The notes: generated by a model not told the origin, from the sequence alone. Counted from the first letter of the stretch, positions 25,814-35,425 are shown. The stretch: 64,000 nt of DNA from JACVRX01 sp963819885 (GCA_963819885.1 CAWFXV010000027.1:67807-131806), one strand, 5' to 3'. A program made the numbers and translations.

Positions 25814-25835
25814 CAATGCCCGAGACGACGTCAAC
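25807..25835 (-). promoter_or_regulatory. znuACB promoter
   Basis: Minus-strand -35 TTGACG (25835-25830), a 17-bp spacer and -10 GAGAAT (25812-25807). The znuA ATG lies 7 nt further downstream, so initiation should occur at or next to the A of the start codon. Confidence 0.7.
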
Positions 25836-25870
25836 CGAGTCTGGCGGTCGATCGGGCAGGGTGTGCGCCG

Positions 25871-26281
25871 CTACGCCAGACCGGCGGCCCGGGCGACCGT
25901 GACCGAGACCAGCAGGGCAACCGCTGCCAACCGGCTGGCCCTGCCGCGGCCGTCGAGCGCCGGCCAGGCCAGGACCAGCAGCCAGACCAGGAAAAGGGCA
26001 ACCAGGCCCAGCAGCAGGGGTCCCCACGGCAGCGGCGCCAACAAGCCACCGAGCAAAACGGCCGCGGCTGTCAACCCGAGAACCAAACGGGGGATCCGGG
26101 TCAATGTGGCCAAGATGGGCTGGCTGGTCCGCTCCATGGCGCCGCGGATTCCACCGTCGTGCGGAGCAGGAGCGGGCTCCCGCCGTCGAGCCGCCGTCGG
26201 CCGGGGCGTCCGTGATCTGGCCGTCGGCGTGGTGGGCCGTCGGTTTGCCGTCCGACGCCGACGGGGACGGTTGGTAGACAC
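25871..26281 (-). CDS. DUF6703-like small membrane protein
   Basis: A 136-aa protein starting at GTG 26281, with GAGGAG 4-5 nt upstream. The first ~50 residues are Arg/Pro/Thr-rich and probably disordered. From MERTSQPILATLTRIPR on there are three hydrophobic stretches (about residues 60-80, 83-103 and 113-130). This Arg-rich tail plus three-helix layout matches the small actinobacterial membrane proteins grouped as DUF6703, often found near the znu/glyS region. The function is unknown. It lies 57 bp upstream of the znuA promoter on the same strand and is divergent from the monooxygenase-like gene. Confidence 0.75.
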   Translation of the reverse strand: MSTNRPRRRRTANRRPTTPTARSRTPRPTAARRREPAPAPHDGGIRGAMERTSQPILATLTRIPRLVLGLTAAAVLLGGLLAPLPWGPLLLGLVALFLVWLLVLAWPALDGRGRASRLAAVALLVSVTVARAAGLA

Positions 26282-26349
26282 GGCGCTCCTCGCGCGATCG
26301 AAGGTCGTACGGTGAGACGCCACCATGGTCCCGCACCGCGAGGAGCGCA

Positions 26350-26721
26350 ATGCTGGTCCTCACCCGTCACCGAGTCGCTCCGAGTGAGGCGACGTCGTTC
26401 TTGTCCCAGGCGCAGTCGGTGTTGACGGTCTTCTCGACATGTACCGGGTGGCGCTCCGGTCAGGTGGGGCGAGCCGTCGACGACTCGACGCTGTGGGTCC
26501 TGACCGGCGAGTGGGACGACGTCGGGTCCTACCGGCGTGCCCTGTCCGCGCCCGAGGTCAAGATGGCTGTGGGGCCGTTGCTCGCTACGGCGCTCGACGA
26601 GCCGACTGCCTTTGAACTGCTGACCGACGGCGACGGGTCCGCACTGGCGGCGGACGCGAGCGTGGTGGGCGTCGGCGAGGCCGCGGCTCCGGCCGTCGCA
26701 ACGGACTTCGACCGGCGATGA
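26350..26721 (+). CDS. Antibiotic-biosynthesis-monooxygenase-like (ABM fold) protein
   Basis: A 123-aa protein. The N-terminal ~80 residues show the dimeric ferredoxin-like ABM fold (MLVLTRHRVAP ... GWRSGQVGRAVDDSTLWVLTGEWDDVGSYRRALS in consecutive strands and helices). The C-terminal ~40 residues are Ala/Val/Asp-rich and variable. Relatives include cofactor-free monooxygenases and many uncharacterised proteins; no substrate can be assigned. The start ATG follows GAGGAG. The stop overlaps the next gene by 4 bases (ATGA), coupling it to the YibE/F-like protein. Confidence 0.72.
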   Translation: MLVLTRHRVAPSEATSFLSQAQSVLTVFSTCTGWRSGQVGRAVDDSTLWVLTGEWDDVGSYRRALSAPEVKMAVGPLLATALDEPTAFELLTDGDGSALAADASVVGVGEAAAPAVATDFDRR

Positions 26722-27920
26722 CACACGGCCAGCACGCGGGCGAGGCCGGCCTGCCCTCCGCCCCGACGGTGCGGCGCACCGTGGTGGTGATCCTGCTGCC
26801 GTTGATCCTTGCCACGATCGTCGGGATGGTGCTGCTGTGGCCCGACGGAGAACAGCCGCAGTTCGAAGGAGCCCAGCGGGCCGACGCGACCATCCTCGAC
26901 ATCGAGGAATGTGCGCAGCCGGTCGACGCCCAGCCTGGTGAGGCGTGCCTGGACGCGACGGTGCGCATCGACTCCGGCCCGGATCAGGGCATCGACGTCG
27001 TGATACCAGTGCCCTTCGGCGAGGGAGCGCCGGTGTTCGAGCCGGGCGACGCTGTGGTGATAGCGGCGGCGGACGACCAGCCGATCGAAAGCCGCTACGA
27101 GCTGATCGACCAGCAGCGGGCCTGGCCGCTGTTCGCACTGGCCGTAACGTTCGCGGTGGCCGTCATCGCGCTGTCGCGATGGCGAGGCCTCGCGGCGCTC
27201 GCCAGCCTCGCGTTGTCAGTTGTGATCCTGATCGTGTTCGTCCTTCCGGCGCTGCTTGATGGTCAGCCGCCGTTGGCGGTGGCCGTAGTCGGTGCGTCTG
27301 CGATCATGATCTGCACTCTGTACCTGTCGCACGGAGTTTCGCTGCGGACGTCTGTCTCCCTGCTGGGGACACTGATCAGCCTGAGTCTGACCGGCCTGCT
27401 GGGCCTGCTGTTCACGACTGCCGGGCGGTTCACCGGCCTGGCCGACGACTCGGCATCGTACCTGGCAGCGCTCGGGGAGAGGATCGACCTGCGCGGTGTG
27501 CTGCTCGCCGGTCTGGTGATCGGCGCTTTAGGTGTGCTCGACGACGTCACGGTGACCCAGACCGCGGCTGTCTGGGAACTTGCCGACGCTGACCCCGCGG
27601 CTTCGCGGCGGACGCTGTTCCGCGCCGGGCTGCGGATCGGCCGCGAGCACGTATCGGCGGCTGTCAACACCCTGGTGCTTGCCTACGCCGGCGCCTCGTT
27701 GACGCTCTTGCTGCTCTTCGCCGGGTCCGGACAGGGCCCGCTGGACACGGTGACCACGGAGCTGGTGGCCCAGGAGGTCGTCCGCGCGCTGGTCGGTGGG
27801 CTGGGCATCGTCGCGGCCGTCCCGGTAACGACGTCGATAGCGGCGCTCGTTGTTCGCGAGCGTCCGCGGGTCGCGCGGGTCCGGCACGCTCACGCCGCCG
27901 CCAGCGTCCCCATCCCATGA
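26718..27920 (+). CDS. YibE/F-family membrane protein
   Basis: A 400-aa protein of the YibE/F family. One N-terminal transmembrane helix (residues ~20-42) is followed by an extracytoplasmic beta-rich domain (~45-135, with VVIPVPFGEGAPVFEPGD) and about seven hydrophobic helices (~138-390). Conserved family blocks include RIDLRGVLLAGLVIGALGVLDD and GREHVSAAVNTLVLAYAGAS. The family is widespread in Gram-positives and Thermotogae; the transported solute or function is not established. The preceding ABM-like gene overlaps the start. Immediately after the stop comes a strong hairpin (27918-27967) likely to end the transcript. Confidence 0.9.
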   Translation: MTHGQHAGEAGLPSAPTVRRTVVVILLPLILATIVGMVLLWPDGEQPQFEGAQRADATILDIEECAQPVDAQPGEACLDATVRIDSGPDQGIDVVIPVPFGEGAPVFEPGDAVVIAAADDQPIESRYELIDQQRAWPLFALAVTFAVAVIALSRWRGLAALASLALSVVILIVFVLPALLDGQPPLAVAVVGASAIMICTLYLSHGVSLRTSVSLLGTLISLSLTGLLGLLFTTAGRFTGLADDSASYLAALGERIDLRGVLLAGLVIGALGVLDDVTVTQTAAVWELADADPAASRRTLFRAGLRIGREHVSAAVNTLVLAYAGASLTLLLLFAGSGQGPLDTVTTELVAQEVVRALVGGLGIVAAVPVTTSIAALVVRERPRVARVRHAHAAASVPIP

Positions 27921-27967
27921 TCATGTCGACTTTGCCATCGTCGACGCACGCAAACTCGACATGATCA
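27918..27967 (+). terminator. Hairpin after the YibE/F gene
   Basis: Inverted repeat with 17-bp arms, 27918-27934 and 27951-27967 (outer bases TGATCATGTCGA), one mismatch and a 16-nt loop. It starts on the stop codon of the YibE/F gene. No U-tract follows. Its outer sequence resembles the second hairpin at 35426-35476, suggesting a repeat family. Confidence 0.7.
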
Positions 27968-28088
27968 CCCGATACCTGGATGACGGCGGTCAGTCTCCGA
28001 CCTGACTGCTGGGGAGGTTCAGGGTACGGGCGATGCGTAGAGTCTGCGGCTGTCGTGTCGCGGCGCGCGGGGATTCAGAGGCAAGCAA

Positions 28089-29534
28089 ATGCATCAGGTC
28101 GATATCGACGGCGTCCCGGTCCTATGGGAAGAAAGCCCGGGCCCGTTCAGCGCGGTCTTGGTTTTCGGCGTCGGCGCCCGGCACGAGAGCTTTCGGACAG
28201 TCGGAGTGGCGCATCTGGTCGAGCATCTCGTGATGTCGACGCTGCCAAAGAGCGCGCTGGACAGTAACGCTGTGGTGGACATCGATACGACCAGGTTCCT
28301 GGCAACCGGTCAGCCGGATGCAGTCGTGGCGTTTCTCAGTCAGGTGTGCGACGCGCTCCGGAGCTTGCCGCTGGACCGGTTGTCGACCGAGGCCGGCGTA
28401 CTGACTGCCGAAGAAGCCGTCCCAGATCATCCTTGCCTGTGCGTGGCGTTGGGTGCCCGCTACGGCTTCACCGGACCGGGTTTGCTGGACACCGAGGGGC
28501 CCGGCCCGCACTCCATAACTCACGAACACATCGAGACCTTCGTGGATCGGCACTACGTTCGCGGAAATGCCGTGCTTGTCGCGACGGCCCCGCCGCCAGC
28601 GTCCCTTCGCCTTTCGCTCCCGCCTGGCGATCGGCCGCCCGCGGCCGCGCTCGGACGAAGCCACGTCGCGCTTCCCGCCTTGCTCAGCTGGGACGGACCG
28701 TTCTCGACGTTCTCGGTGGTCGTTCCGAACCTGTTCCCCGAGAACACCGTCATGCGAGTCCTGCACGACCGGGCAACCGACGATCTCCGGCACCGACGAG
28801 GTCTGGCGTACGAGATTGACTGGACAGGCGCCTGGCTGGACGAGACAACATCCCTGCTCGCCATCTGGGCCGATGCACGGGAGGAAAATGTCGCAGAGGT
28901 CGCCGAAGGCCTCTGGACGCGGATACGGGAAATCAGTGAGCGACCGCCCACCTCGGAGGAGTTGGATCACGTCCGAGCTACCTTCGAGGAATCGGTGGCA
29001 AACAATCACCACACCATCGATCGGTTGCAGCACAGCGCATGGCGCCTACTGACCGGGCTGCCGTTGGTCACCGTTGAGGACACCCGGGCGGAACTTGCGG
29101 GGCTGCGGCCGGAAGCGTTGGGCACCCTGGTAGCGGACGCACTGCCGTCGACAGTTGCGTTCATTCCGGAGGAGTGCCAGGTCGGGCTGGACGGGCTACC
29201 TCGGCGGGATGATGACGTCGATCGCGACGACCCCGTGACCGGGCGACAGTACAAGCGCAGCTTGGCCTCGATTGCGCCGCTCCGACTCCAGGTGACGGCG
29301 GGGGACCAAGGGCTCACCCTCCAAGTCTCGGACGCCGTGTCGACGGTCCACTGGAATGATGTCGTCGGCTTGGCGAAGCGTGCGCGCGATCGCGTCATCA
29401 TGACGGCCGACGGCCGAGAGGTGCCGATCTTCGCTCGAGACCTGCGACATGGGGACGACTTGCTTGCCACTATCGATTCGCTTGTGCCTGCAGACCTGCA
29501 CTTCACGGCGAGCGACGAGCTGTTCACCGGGTAA
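28089..29534 (+). CDS. M16-like (insulinase/pitrilysin family) peptidase
   Basis: A 481-aa protein with the inverted zinc motif HxxEH (HLVEH, residues 42-46) set in an M16 N-terminal context (LVFGVGARHESFRTVGVAHLVEHL, read in parts) and a candidate third-ligand Glu about 65-75 residues later. The middle (DRATDDLRHRRGLAYEIDWTG) corresponds to the inactive-domain RGLAY-type substrate-binding block (YxxxR...GLAY). It lacks a signal peptide, so it should be cytosolic. The last ~100 residues do not match the family. The start ATG has AGAGG upstream. It stands alone between the YibE/F gene and glyS; its physiological substrate is unknown. Confidence 0.82.
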   Translation: MHQVDIDGVPVLWEESPGPFSAVLVFGVGARHESFRTVGVAHLVEHLVMSTLPKSALDSNAVVDIDTTRFLATGQPDAVVAFLSQVCDALRSLPLDRLSTEAGVLTAEEAVPDHPCLCVALGARYGFTGPGLLDTEGPGPHSITHEHIETFVDRHYVRGNAVLVATAPPPASLRLSLPPGDRPPAAALGRSHVALPALLSWDGPFSTFSVVVPNLFPENTVMRVLHDRATDDLRHRRGLAYEIDWTGAWLDETTSLLAIWADAREENVAEVAEGLWTRIREISERPPTSEELDHVRATFEESVANNHHTIDRLQHSAWRLLTGLPLVTVEDTRAELAGLRPEALGTLVADALPSTVAFIPEECQVGLDGLPRRDDDVDRDDPVTGRQYKRSLASIAPLRLQVTAGDQGLTLQVSDAVSTVHWNDVVGLAKRARDRVIMTADGREVPIFARDLRHGDDLLATIDSLVPADLHFTASDELFTG

Positions 29535-29587
29535 CCTGTTCGTCTGCCGACCCTCGCCGACCGCCAGCCGGATGGAGTGACCACCTC

Positions 29588-30973
29588 GTGGCCGCCGACC
29601 ACAGCATCGATTCCATCGTCTCCCTCGCCAAGCGCCGTGGTTTCGTCTACCCGACCGGTGAGATCTACGGCGGCACCAGGTCAGCCTGGGACTACGGGCC
29701 GCTGGGCGTCGAGCTCAAGGAGAACATCCGCCGCGAGTGGTGGCGCTCGACGGTGCAGACACGCGAGGACGTCGTCGGCATCGACTCAGCGGTCATCCTG
29801 CCGCGGGAGGTGTGGGTCGCCTCTGGGCACGTGGATGCGTTCGTCGACCCGCTGACCGAGTGCCACAACTGCCATCACCGGTTTCGGGCCGACCAGCTCG
29901 AGGAGGCGTATGAGGCCAGGCACGGGCAGCTGCCGAAGAACGGCCTCGCCGACATCAACTGCCCGGACTGCGGCGTCAAGGGCAAGTTCACCGAACCCAG
30001 GATGTTCAACGGCCTGCTCAAGACCTACCTCGGCCCGGTCGAGTCCGACGAGGGGCTGCATTACCTCCGACCGGAGACAGCCCAAGGCATCTTCACGAAC
30101 TTCCTGTCGGTCATGAACTCCTCCCGGCGCAAGCCGCCATTCGGCATTGCCCAGGTGGGCAAGGGTTTCCGCAACGAGATCACACCCGGCAACTTCATCT
30201 TCCGCACTCGCGAGTTCGAGATGATGGAAATGGAGTACTTCGTCGAGCCCGGCACCGACGAGGAGTGGCACGAGTACTGGCTGAACGAACGCTTCAACTG
30301 GTACGTCGGTTTGGGCATCAAGCCCGAGAACTTGCGGCAGTACGAGCACCCCAAAGAGAAGCTCTCGCACTACTCCAAGCGCACGGTCGACCTCGAGTAC
30401 CGATTCCGGTTCGGCGGCACCGAGTTTGCCGAGCTCGAGGGCATCGCCAACCGCACCGATTTCGACCTGACTACGCACAGTAAGCACACCGGTGTCGACC
30501 TCTCGTACTTCGACCAGGACAAGGGCGAGCGCTGGACGCCGTACGTCATCGAGCCGGCGGCCGGCCTCACCCGGTCGGTATTGGCGTTCCTCCTCGACGC
30601 CTACGACATGGACGAGGCGCCGAACACCAAAGGCGGGGTGGACAAACGGACCGTGCTTCGGTTTGACACTCGGCTTGCGCCGGTGAAGGTCGCGGTGTTG
30701 CCGCTCTCACGCCACGCCGACCTCTCGCCGAAGGCGCGTGACCTGTCAGCGACATTGCGCTCCCGGTGGAACGTCGAGTTCGACGACGCCGGCGCGATCG
30801 GCCGTCGGTATCGGCGCCAAGACGAGGTCGGGACACCGTTCTGCATCACCGTCGACTTCGACACCTTGACCGACGATGCCGTGACGATCCGCGAGCGCGA
30901 CTCGATGCGCCAGGACCGGGTCGGTCTCGACGGGGTCGTGACTTATCTCAACGAGCGTCTGCCTGGCTGCTGA
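29588..30973 (+). CDS. glyS: Glycine--tRNA ligase
   Basis: A 461-aa class II glycyl-tRNA synthetase of the alpha2 (GRS1/bacterial short) type. Motifs are GGTRSAWDYGPLGVELKENI near the N-terminus (read in parts), LRPETAQGIFTNF, a four-Cys zinc element (CHNCHHRF ... CPDCG), motif 2 RNEITPGNFIFRTREFE, and motif 3 region GLTRSVLAFLLDAY. A C-terminal anticodon-binding domain follows. The start is GTG 29588 with GGATGGAG about 10 nt before. This name (glyS versus glyQS) follows actinobacterial usage. The gene is intact and of normal length. Confidence 0.97.
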   Translation: MAADHSIDSIVSLAKRRGFVYPTGEIYGGTRSAWDYGPLGVELKENIRREWWRSTVQTREDVVGIDSAVILPREVWVASGHVDAFVDPLTECHNCHHRFRADQLEEAYEARHGQLPKNGLADINCPDCGVKGKFTEPRMFNGLLKTYLGPVESDEGLHYLRPETAQGIFTNFLSVMNSSRRKPPFGIAQVGKGFRNEITPGNFIFRTREFEMMEMEYFVEPGTDEEWHEYWLNERFNWYVGLGIKPENLRQYEHPKEKLSHYSKRTVDLEYRFRFGGTEFAELEGIANRTDFDLTTHSKHTGVDLSYFDQDKGERWTPYVIEPAAGLTRSVLAFLLDAYDMDEAPNTKGGVDKRTVLRFDTRLAPVKVAVLPLSRHADLSPKARDLSATLRSRWNVEFDDAGAIGRRYRRQDEVGTPFCITVDFDTLTDDAVTIRERDSMRQDRVGLDGVVTYLNERLPGC

Positions 30974-31067
30974 CGGGTTCTGCGTTTCGCCGACGCGCTG
31001 CGATGGGCAAGAGGTGGTCACAGTCACGGCTGGAGCGCCGTGACCTCCCCTGAGAGGACAACGGACC

Positions 31068-31349
31068 ATGGTCCGCACAGCGACCCGCTATTCCGCCGCG
31101 ACGGTCGTGCTCGTGATCACCGGCGTGATCGCCGCCTTCATCGCACTGGCGATGGTGCTCGTGTTGACCGGAGCCAACCAGGACAACATGATCGTCGGAG
31201 CCATCGTCACGGTCGGCGACTTCTTCACGACACCGTTCCAGGGCATGTTCCCGCAGGACACTGCTGAGCGTGAGGTCGTGGTCAATTGGGGGATCGGCCT
31301 CCTGGTGTACCTCGCGATCGGAGGCCTGATCGCACGCATCGCCCGCTGA
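31068..31349 (+). CDS. Small two-helix membrane protein
   Basis: A 93-aa protein with ATG at 31068 after GAGAGGACAACGGACC. It has two hydrophobic helices, residues ~9-35 (VVLVITGVIAAFIALAMVLVL) and ~71-91, separated by a loop containing TVGDFFTTPFQGMFPQD. The layout resembles small YggT/YqhA-like or GlsB-like membrane proteins of actinomycetes but I cannot assign a family with certainty. It sits alone between glyS and dusB. Confidence 0.75.
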   Translation: MVRTATRYSAATVVLVITGVIAAFIALAMVLVLTGANQDNMIVGAIVTVGDFFTTPFQGMFPQDTAEREVVVNWGIGLLVYLAIGGLIARIAR

Positions 31350-31460
31350 GATCGTTTCGCGAGTCGACTCAGGCCGACGCAGTTAGCGTCGACTCAACGG
31401 GAAGGCGATCTAGGGTCCGGCACGTCGGGCCCGGGCCGTCGCGGAAGCGACAATGAGTAG

Positions 31461-32606
31461 ATGTCCGTGCCGACGACGTTGACCCGGCCGCTACGGCTCG
31501 GCCCCATCGCCGTGTCCCCGCCAGTGGTGCTGGCACCAATGGCCGGTATCACCAATGCGGCATTCCGGCGGCTGTGCGCTGAGCAGGGTGCTGGGCTGTA
31601 CGTCAGCGAAATGATCACTTCACGAGGCGTGGTCGAACGCGACGAGAAGACCTTGTCCATGCTCGTATTCGACTCGACCGAGCGAGTTCGGTCAGTGCAG
31701 CTGTACGGCGTCGATCCGCACTTTGTGGGTGAGGCGGTGCGGATTCTCGTCGGCGAACACGGCGTCGCGCATGTCGACCTGAACTTCGGCTGCCCGGTGC
31801 CGAAGGTGACCCGTCGCGGTGGCGGCGCGGCGTTGCCGTACAAGCGCGGGCTGCTGGACCGCATCCTGCGAGCAGCAGTGGCCGCAGCCACCCCATCCGG
31901 CATTCCAGTCACGATGAAGACCCGCAAGGGAATCGACGAGCAGAACCTGACTTACCTCGACGCCGGCCGGATCGCCCAGGACGCCGGCTGCGCGGCGATC
32001 GCCCTGCACGGAAGGACTGCGGCGCAGCACTACTCAGGCGCCGCCGACTGGGGATCGATCGCGCGGCTTCGGCAGCACGTCGACATTCCGGTCCTCGGCA
32101 ATGGCGATATCTGGGAGGCCACCGATGCCCTGCACTTGATGGAGCGCACCGGAGCGGACGGTGTCGTCGTCGGCCGAGGCTGCCTGGGCCGACCGTGGCT
32201 GTTCCGCGATCTTGCAGCTGCGTTTGCGGGCCTCCCTGCGCCGCCGCTGCCTGCGCTGGGCGAGGTCGCCGCCATGATCCGCCGGCATGCGGAACTGCTC
32301 GCTGAATTGCTGGGCGAGGACCGCGGACTGCGTGACATGCGTAAGCACATGGCGTGGTACCTCAAGGGTTTCGCGGTCGGATCGGAGGTCCGGGCGCCGC
32401 TCGGCATGGTCTCGAATTTGGCCGAGCTTGACACCCTGCTCGGGCGTCTCGACCCGGGACAGCCGTTTCCGGTCACGGAGATCGGTGTCCCGCGCGGACG
32501 GCAAGGGAGCCCGCGAACCGTATCGCTTCCGCAGGGGTGGCTCGACGACCCAATCGGTGCCCCCAGTGATCTGGCTGACGCCGAGCTTGGCATCTCCGGC
32601 GGCTGA
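31461..32606 (+). CDS. dusB: tRNA-dihydrouridine synthase (DusB-like)
   Basis: A 381-aa FMN-dependent tRNA-dihydrouridine synthase. Motifs are VLAPMAGITNAAFRRLC at the N-terminus, HVDLNFGCPVPKVTRRGGGAAL around the catalytic Cys, TMKTRKGI, LHGRTAAQHYSG, GNGDIWEATDA and the FMN-phosphate-binding GADGVVVGRGCLGRPW. The C-terminal helical domain includes RKHMAWYLKGF. The ATG 31461 has GACAAT ending 6 nt upstream and no Shine-Dalgarno, the same leaderless pattern as recO. The last ~40 residues are variable. It lies before ppdK with a 97-bp gap. Confidence 0.95.
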   Translation: MSVPTTLTRPLRLGPIAVSPPVVLAPMAGITNAAFRRLCAEQGAGLYVSEMITSRGVVERDEKTLSMLVFDSTERVRSVQLYGVDPHFVGEAVRILVGEHGVAHVDLNFGCPVPKVTRRGGGAALPYKRGLLDRILRAAVAAATPSGIPVTMKTRKGIDEQNLTYLDAGRIAQDAGCAAIALHGRTAAQHYSGAADWGSIARLRQHVDIPVLGNGDIWEATDALHLMERTGADGVVVGRGCLGRPWLFRDLAAAFAGLPAPPLPALGEVAAMIRRHAELLAELLGEDRGLRDMRKHMAWYLKGFAVGSEVRAPLGMVSNLAELDTLLGRLDPGQPFPVTEIGVPRGRQGSPRTVSLPQGWLDDPIGAPSDLADAELGISGG

Positions 32607-32703
32607 CAGTCACGGCTGCCAGCCGAGGAGAACACCGCCCACAACGGGCTCCGGCGAGCGGCAGGCTAGGCTCCGGCCAGATCACAATTCGGAGGGCCGA
32701 CCG

Positions 32704-35412
32704 GTGCCGCAGTTCGTCTTCAACTTCTCGCAGGGCAGCAAAGACCAGAAGGACCTGCTCGGTGGCAAGGGAGCAAACCTTGCCGAGATGACGAACCTAG
32801 GGCTGCCGGTCCCACCCGGGTTCACGATCACCACCGAAGCGTGCCGGCACTACCTGGCGACGGGAAGCGAGCCCGCAAGTCTCGCCGGCGAAGTCGAAAG
32901 TCATCTAACGGCGCTGGAAGAAGGCATGGGAAAGCAACTGGGAGATCCGCAGGACCCGTTGCTGGTCTCGGTTCGAAGCGGTGCAAAGTTCTCCATGCCG
33001 GGAATGATGGACACGGTCCTCAATGTCGGGCTCACCGACGAGTCGGTCGACGGGCTCGCGGCCAATGCCGGCGATGACCGCTTCGCCTGGGACTCCTATC
33101 GACGGCTTCTGCAGATGTTCGGCAAAACCGTGCTAGGCATCGACGGCGACCGGTTCGAGGAGCGACTCGACCAGGCGAAGCAGGCCAAGGGAGTGGAATC
33201 CGACGTCGATCTCGACGTCGACGACCTGCGGAAACTCGTGGACGAGTTCAAGCACGTCGTGCGGGACGACTCCGGCCAGGACTTCCCGCAGAACCCGCGA
33301 GAGCAGCTCGACCTGGCAGTCCGAGCAGTTTTCGATTCGTGGAACACGGAGCGGGCCAGGCTTTACCGCCGGCAGGAACGCATCCCTGAGGACCTCGGCA
33401 CGGCGGTCAACATCGTCGCCATGGTGTTCGGCAACCTGGGGCCCGACTCCGGCACCGGCGTCGCCTTCACCCGGGACCCGGCGACCGGACAGCAGGGTGT
33501 GTACGGCGACTACCTGCCGAACGCCCAGGGCGAGGACGTCGTCGCGGGAATCCGGAACACGTTGTCACTTGGCGAGCTCGAGCAGCTGGACAAGGCGACC
33601 TACGACCAGCTCCTGGAGATCATGTCGACCCTGGAGCGGCACTACCAGGACTTGTGCGACATCGAGTTCACGATCGAGCGCGGCAAGCTGTGGATGCTGC
33701 AGACCCGAGTGGGAAAACGCACCGCGGCTGCGGCGTTCCGCATTGCCGGCCAACTCGTCGACGAGGGGCTCATCGACGAAGACGAGGCACTGTCGCGCGT
33801 CACGGGCGACCAGCTCGCCATGTTGCTGTTCCCGCAGTTCGACCCGCAGGCTCCGCGAGAGCTGATCGGCAGGGGCATGGCCGCGAGTCCCGGCGCCGCC
33901 GTCGGCAAGGCCGTCTTCGAATCGCAGCGGGCGGCCGATTGGGCCGACCGGGGGGAGACCGTCATCCTGGTACGCCGGGAGACCAACCCCGATGACCTGC
34001 GCGGAATGGTTGCTGCCAAGGGCATCCTGACCTCGCGCGGTGGTAAGACCAGTCACGCGGCTGTGGTGGCCCGCGGCATGGGCCGTACCTGCGTGGTCGG
34101 CGCAGAGGCGCTGCGGGTCGACCACGCCGCGGGTGAGTTCACGACCGACGACGGCGTCCGGGTCAGCGAGGGCGACGTCATCTCCATCGACGGCGGGACC
34201 GGCGAGGTGTTCCTCGGCGAGGTGCCTGTCGTACCAAGCGCAGTCGTCGGGGCTTTGCAGGGCGACGAACCAGAAGGCCTTTCCACAGTCGAAGGCGAGG
34301 TCGTCGGTGCCGTCCAACGGCTGATGACGCGCGCCGACGAGCGACGCCGGCTGGGCGTCCGGGCCAACGCGGACACTCCCGAGGACGCCAGGCGAGCCCG
34401 CATCCTGGGTGCGGCGGGAATTGGCCTGTGCCGCACCGAGCACATGTTCCTGGGGGACCGCAGGAAGATCGTCGAACGAGTCATCCTGGCGCAGACCGAC
34501 GACGAGCGATCCGCCGCCCTCGACGAGCTGCTCCCTCCGCAACGGCAGGACTTCACCGAGATTCTCGAGGCGATGGACGGCTACCCCGTCACCATTCGGC
34601 TGCTGGACCCGCCGTTACACGAATTCCTGCCGGACTACACCGAACTCTCGGTACAGGTCGCGGTGGCCGAGGCCGCGGGCGAGCCGGACAAGGAGGCCGC
34701 CGCACTTTTGGCTGAGGTGCAGCGGCTGCACGAGCAGAACCCGATGCTCGGGATGCGAGGAGTGCGGCTCGGACTGGTGGTGCCCGGCTTGTTTTCGCTG
34801 CAGGTCAGGGCCATCGCTGAGGCGGCGGCGACGCTGTTGAAGCGCGGGCTGGATCCGCAGCCGGAGATCATGGTGCCGCTGGTCGCGGCCGTCCAGGAGT
34901 TGGAGTCCATCCGCGAGATGGCCGCGGCGACCGTCGCGAAGGTCGGGGCCGACGAGGGGGTCGATCTGTCGTTCCTGATTGGCACCATGATCGAGCTGCC
35001 GCGGGCGTGCATCACCGCAGGCCAAATCGCGGAGGCAGCCGACTTCTTCTCCTTCGGAACCAACGACCTGACTCAGACGACCTGGGGCTTCTCCCGAGAC
35101 GACGTGGAGGCGTCATTCTTCACCGAGTACCTGGAGCACGGAATCTTCGGGGTCAGCCCGTTCGAGTCCCTCGACATCGACGGCGTCGGCGGGCTGGTGT
35201 CGATGGCGGTTGAGCAGGGCCGGAAGGTACGTCCAGACCTCAAGCTGGGAATCTGTGGCGAGCACGGGGGCGACCCCGACTCGATCCACTTCTTCGAGTC
35301 GGTCGGGCTGGACTACGTGTCGTGCTCTCCGTTCCGGGTGCCGATCGCGCGCCTGGAGGCCGGGCGTGCCGCTGTCCACGCCGGCCGGGCGGGTCGGAGC
35401 GACAGCCGCTGA
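32704..35412 (+). CDS. ppdK: Pyruvate, phosphate dikinase
   Basis: A 902-aa PPDK that interconverts pyruvate + ATP + Pi with PEP + AMP + PPi. It starts at GTG 32704, preceded by GGAGGG with 6-8 nt spacing; the frame is open further upstream but only as a shadow of dusB. The domains in order are the N-terminal ATP-grasp nucleotide-binding domain (VRSGAKFSMPGMMDTVLNVG region, ~1-340), the phospho-His swivelling domain with RGGKTSHAAVVARGMG around residue ~450 (catalytic His), and the C-terminal PEP/pyruvate TIM barrel with GICGEHGGDPDS and catalytic Cys near DYVSCSPFRVP. All catalytic blocks are intact. Confidence 0.97.
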   Translation: MPQFVFNFSQGSKDQKDLLGGKGANLAEMTNLGLPVPPGFTITTEACRHYLATGSEPASLAGEVESHLTALEEGMGKQLGDPQDPLLVSVRSGAKFSMPGMMDTVLNVGLTDESVDGLAANAGDDRFAWDSYRRLLQMFGKTVLGIDGDRFEERLDQAKQAKGVESDVDLDVDDLRKLVDEFKHVVRDDSGQDFPQNPREQLDLAVRAVFDSWNTERARLYRRQERIPEDLGTAVNIVAMVFGNLGPDSGTGVAFTRDPATGQQGVYGDYLPNAQGEDVVAGIRNTLSLGELEQLDKATYDQLLEIMSTLERHYQDLCDIEFTIERGKLWMLQTRVGKRTAAAAFRIAGQLVDEGLIDEDEALSRVTGDQLAMLLFPQFDPQAPRELIGRGMAASPGAAVGKAVFESQRAADWADRGETVILVRRETNPDDLRGMVAAKGILTSRGGKTSHAAVVARGMGRTCVVGAEALRVDHAAGEFTTDDGVRVSEGDVISIDGGTGEVFLGEVPVVPSAVVGALQGDEPEGLSTVEGEVVGAVQRLMTRADERRRLGVRANADTPEDARRARILGAAGIGLCRTEHMFLGDRRKIVERVILAQTDDERSAALDELLPPQRQDFTEILEAMDGYPVTIRLLDPPLHEFLPDYTELSVQVAVAEAAGEPDKEAAALLAEVQRLHEQNPMLGMRGVRLGLVVPGLFSLQVRAIAEAAATLLKRGLDPQPEIMVPLVAAVQELESIREMAAATVAKVGADEGVDLSFLIGTMIELPRACITAGQIAEAADFFSFGTNDLTQTTWGFSRDDVEASFFTEYLEHGIFGVSPFESLDIDGVGGLVSMAVEQGRKVRPDLKLGICGEHGGDPDSIHFFESVGLDYVSCSPFRVPIARLEAGRAAVHAGRAGRSDSR

Positions 35413-35425
35413 ACGGTCTGCCAGC

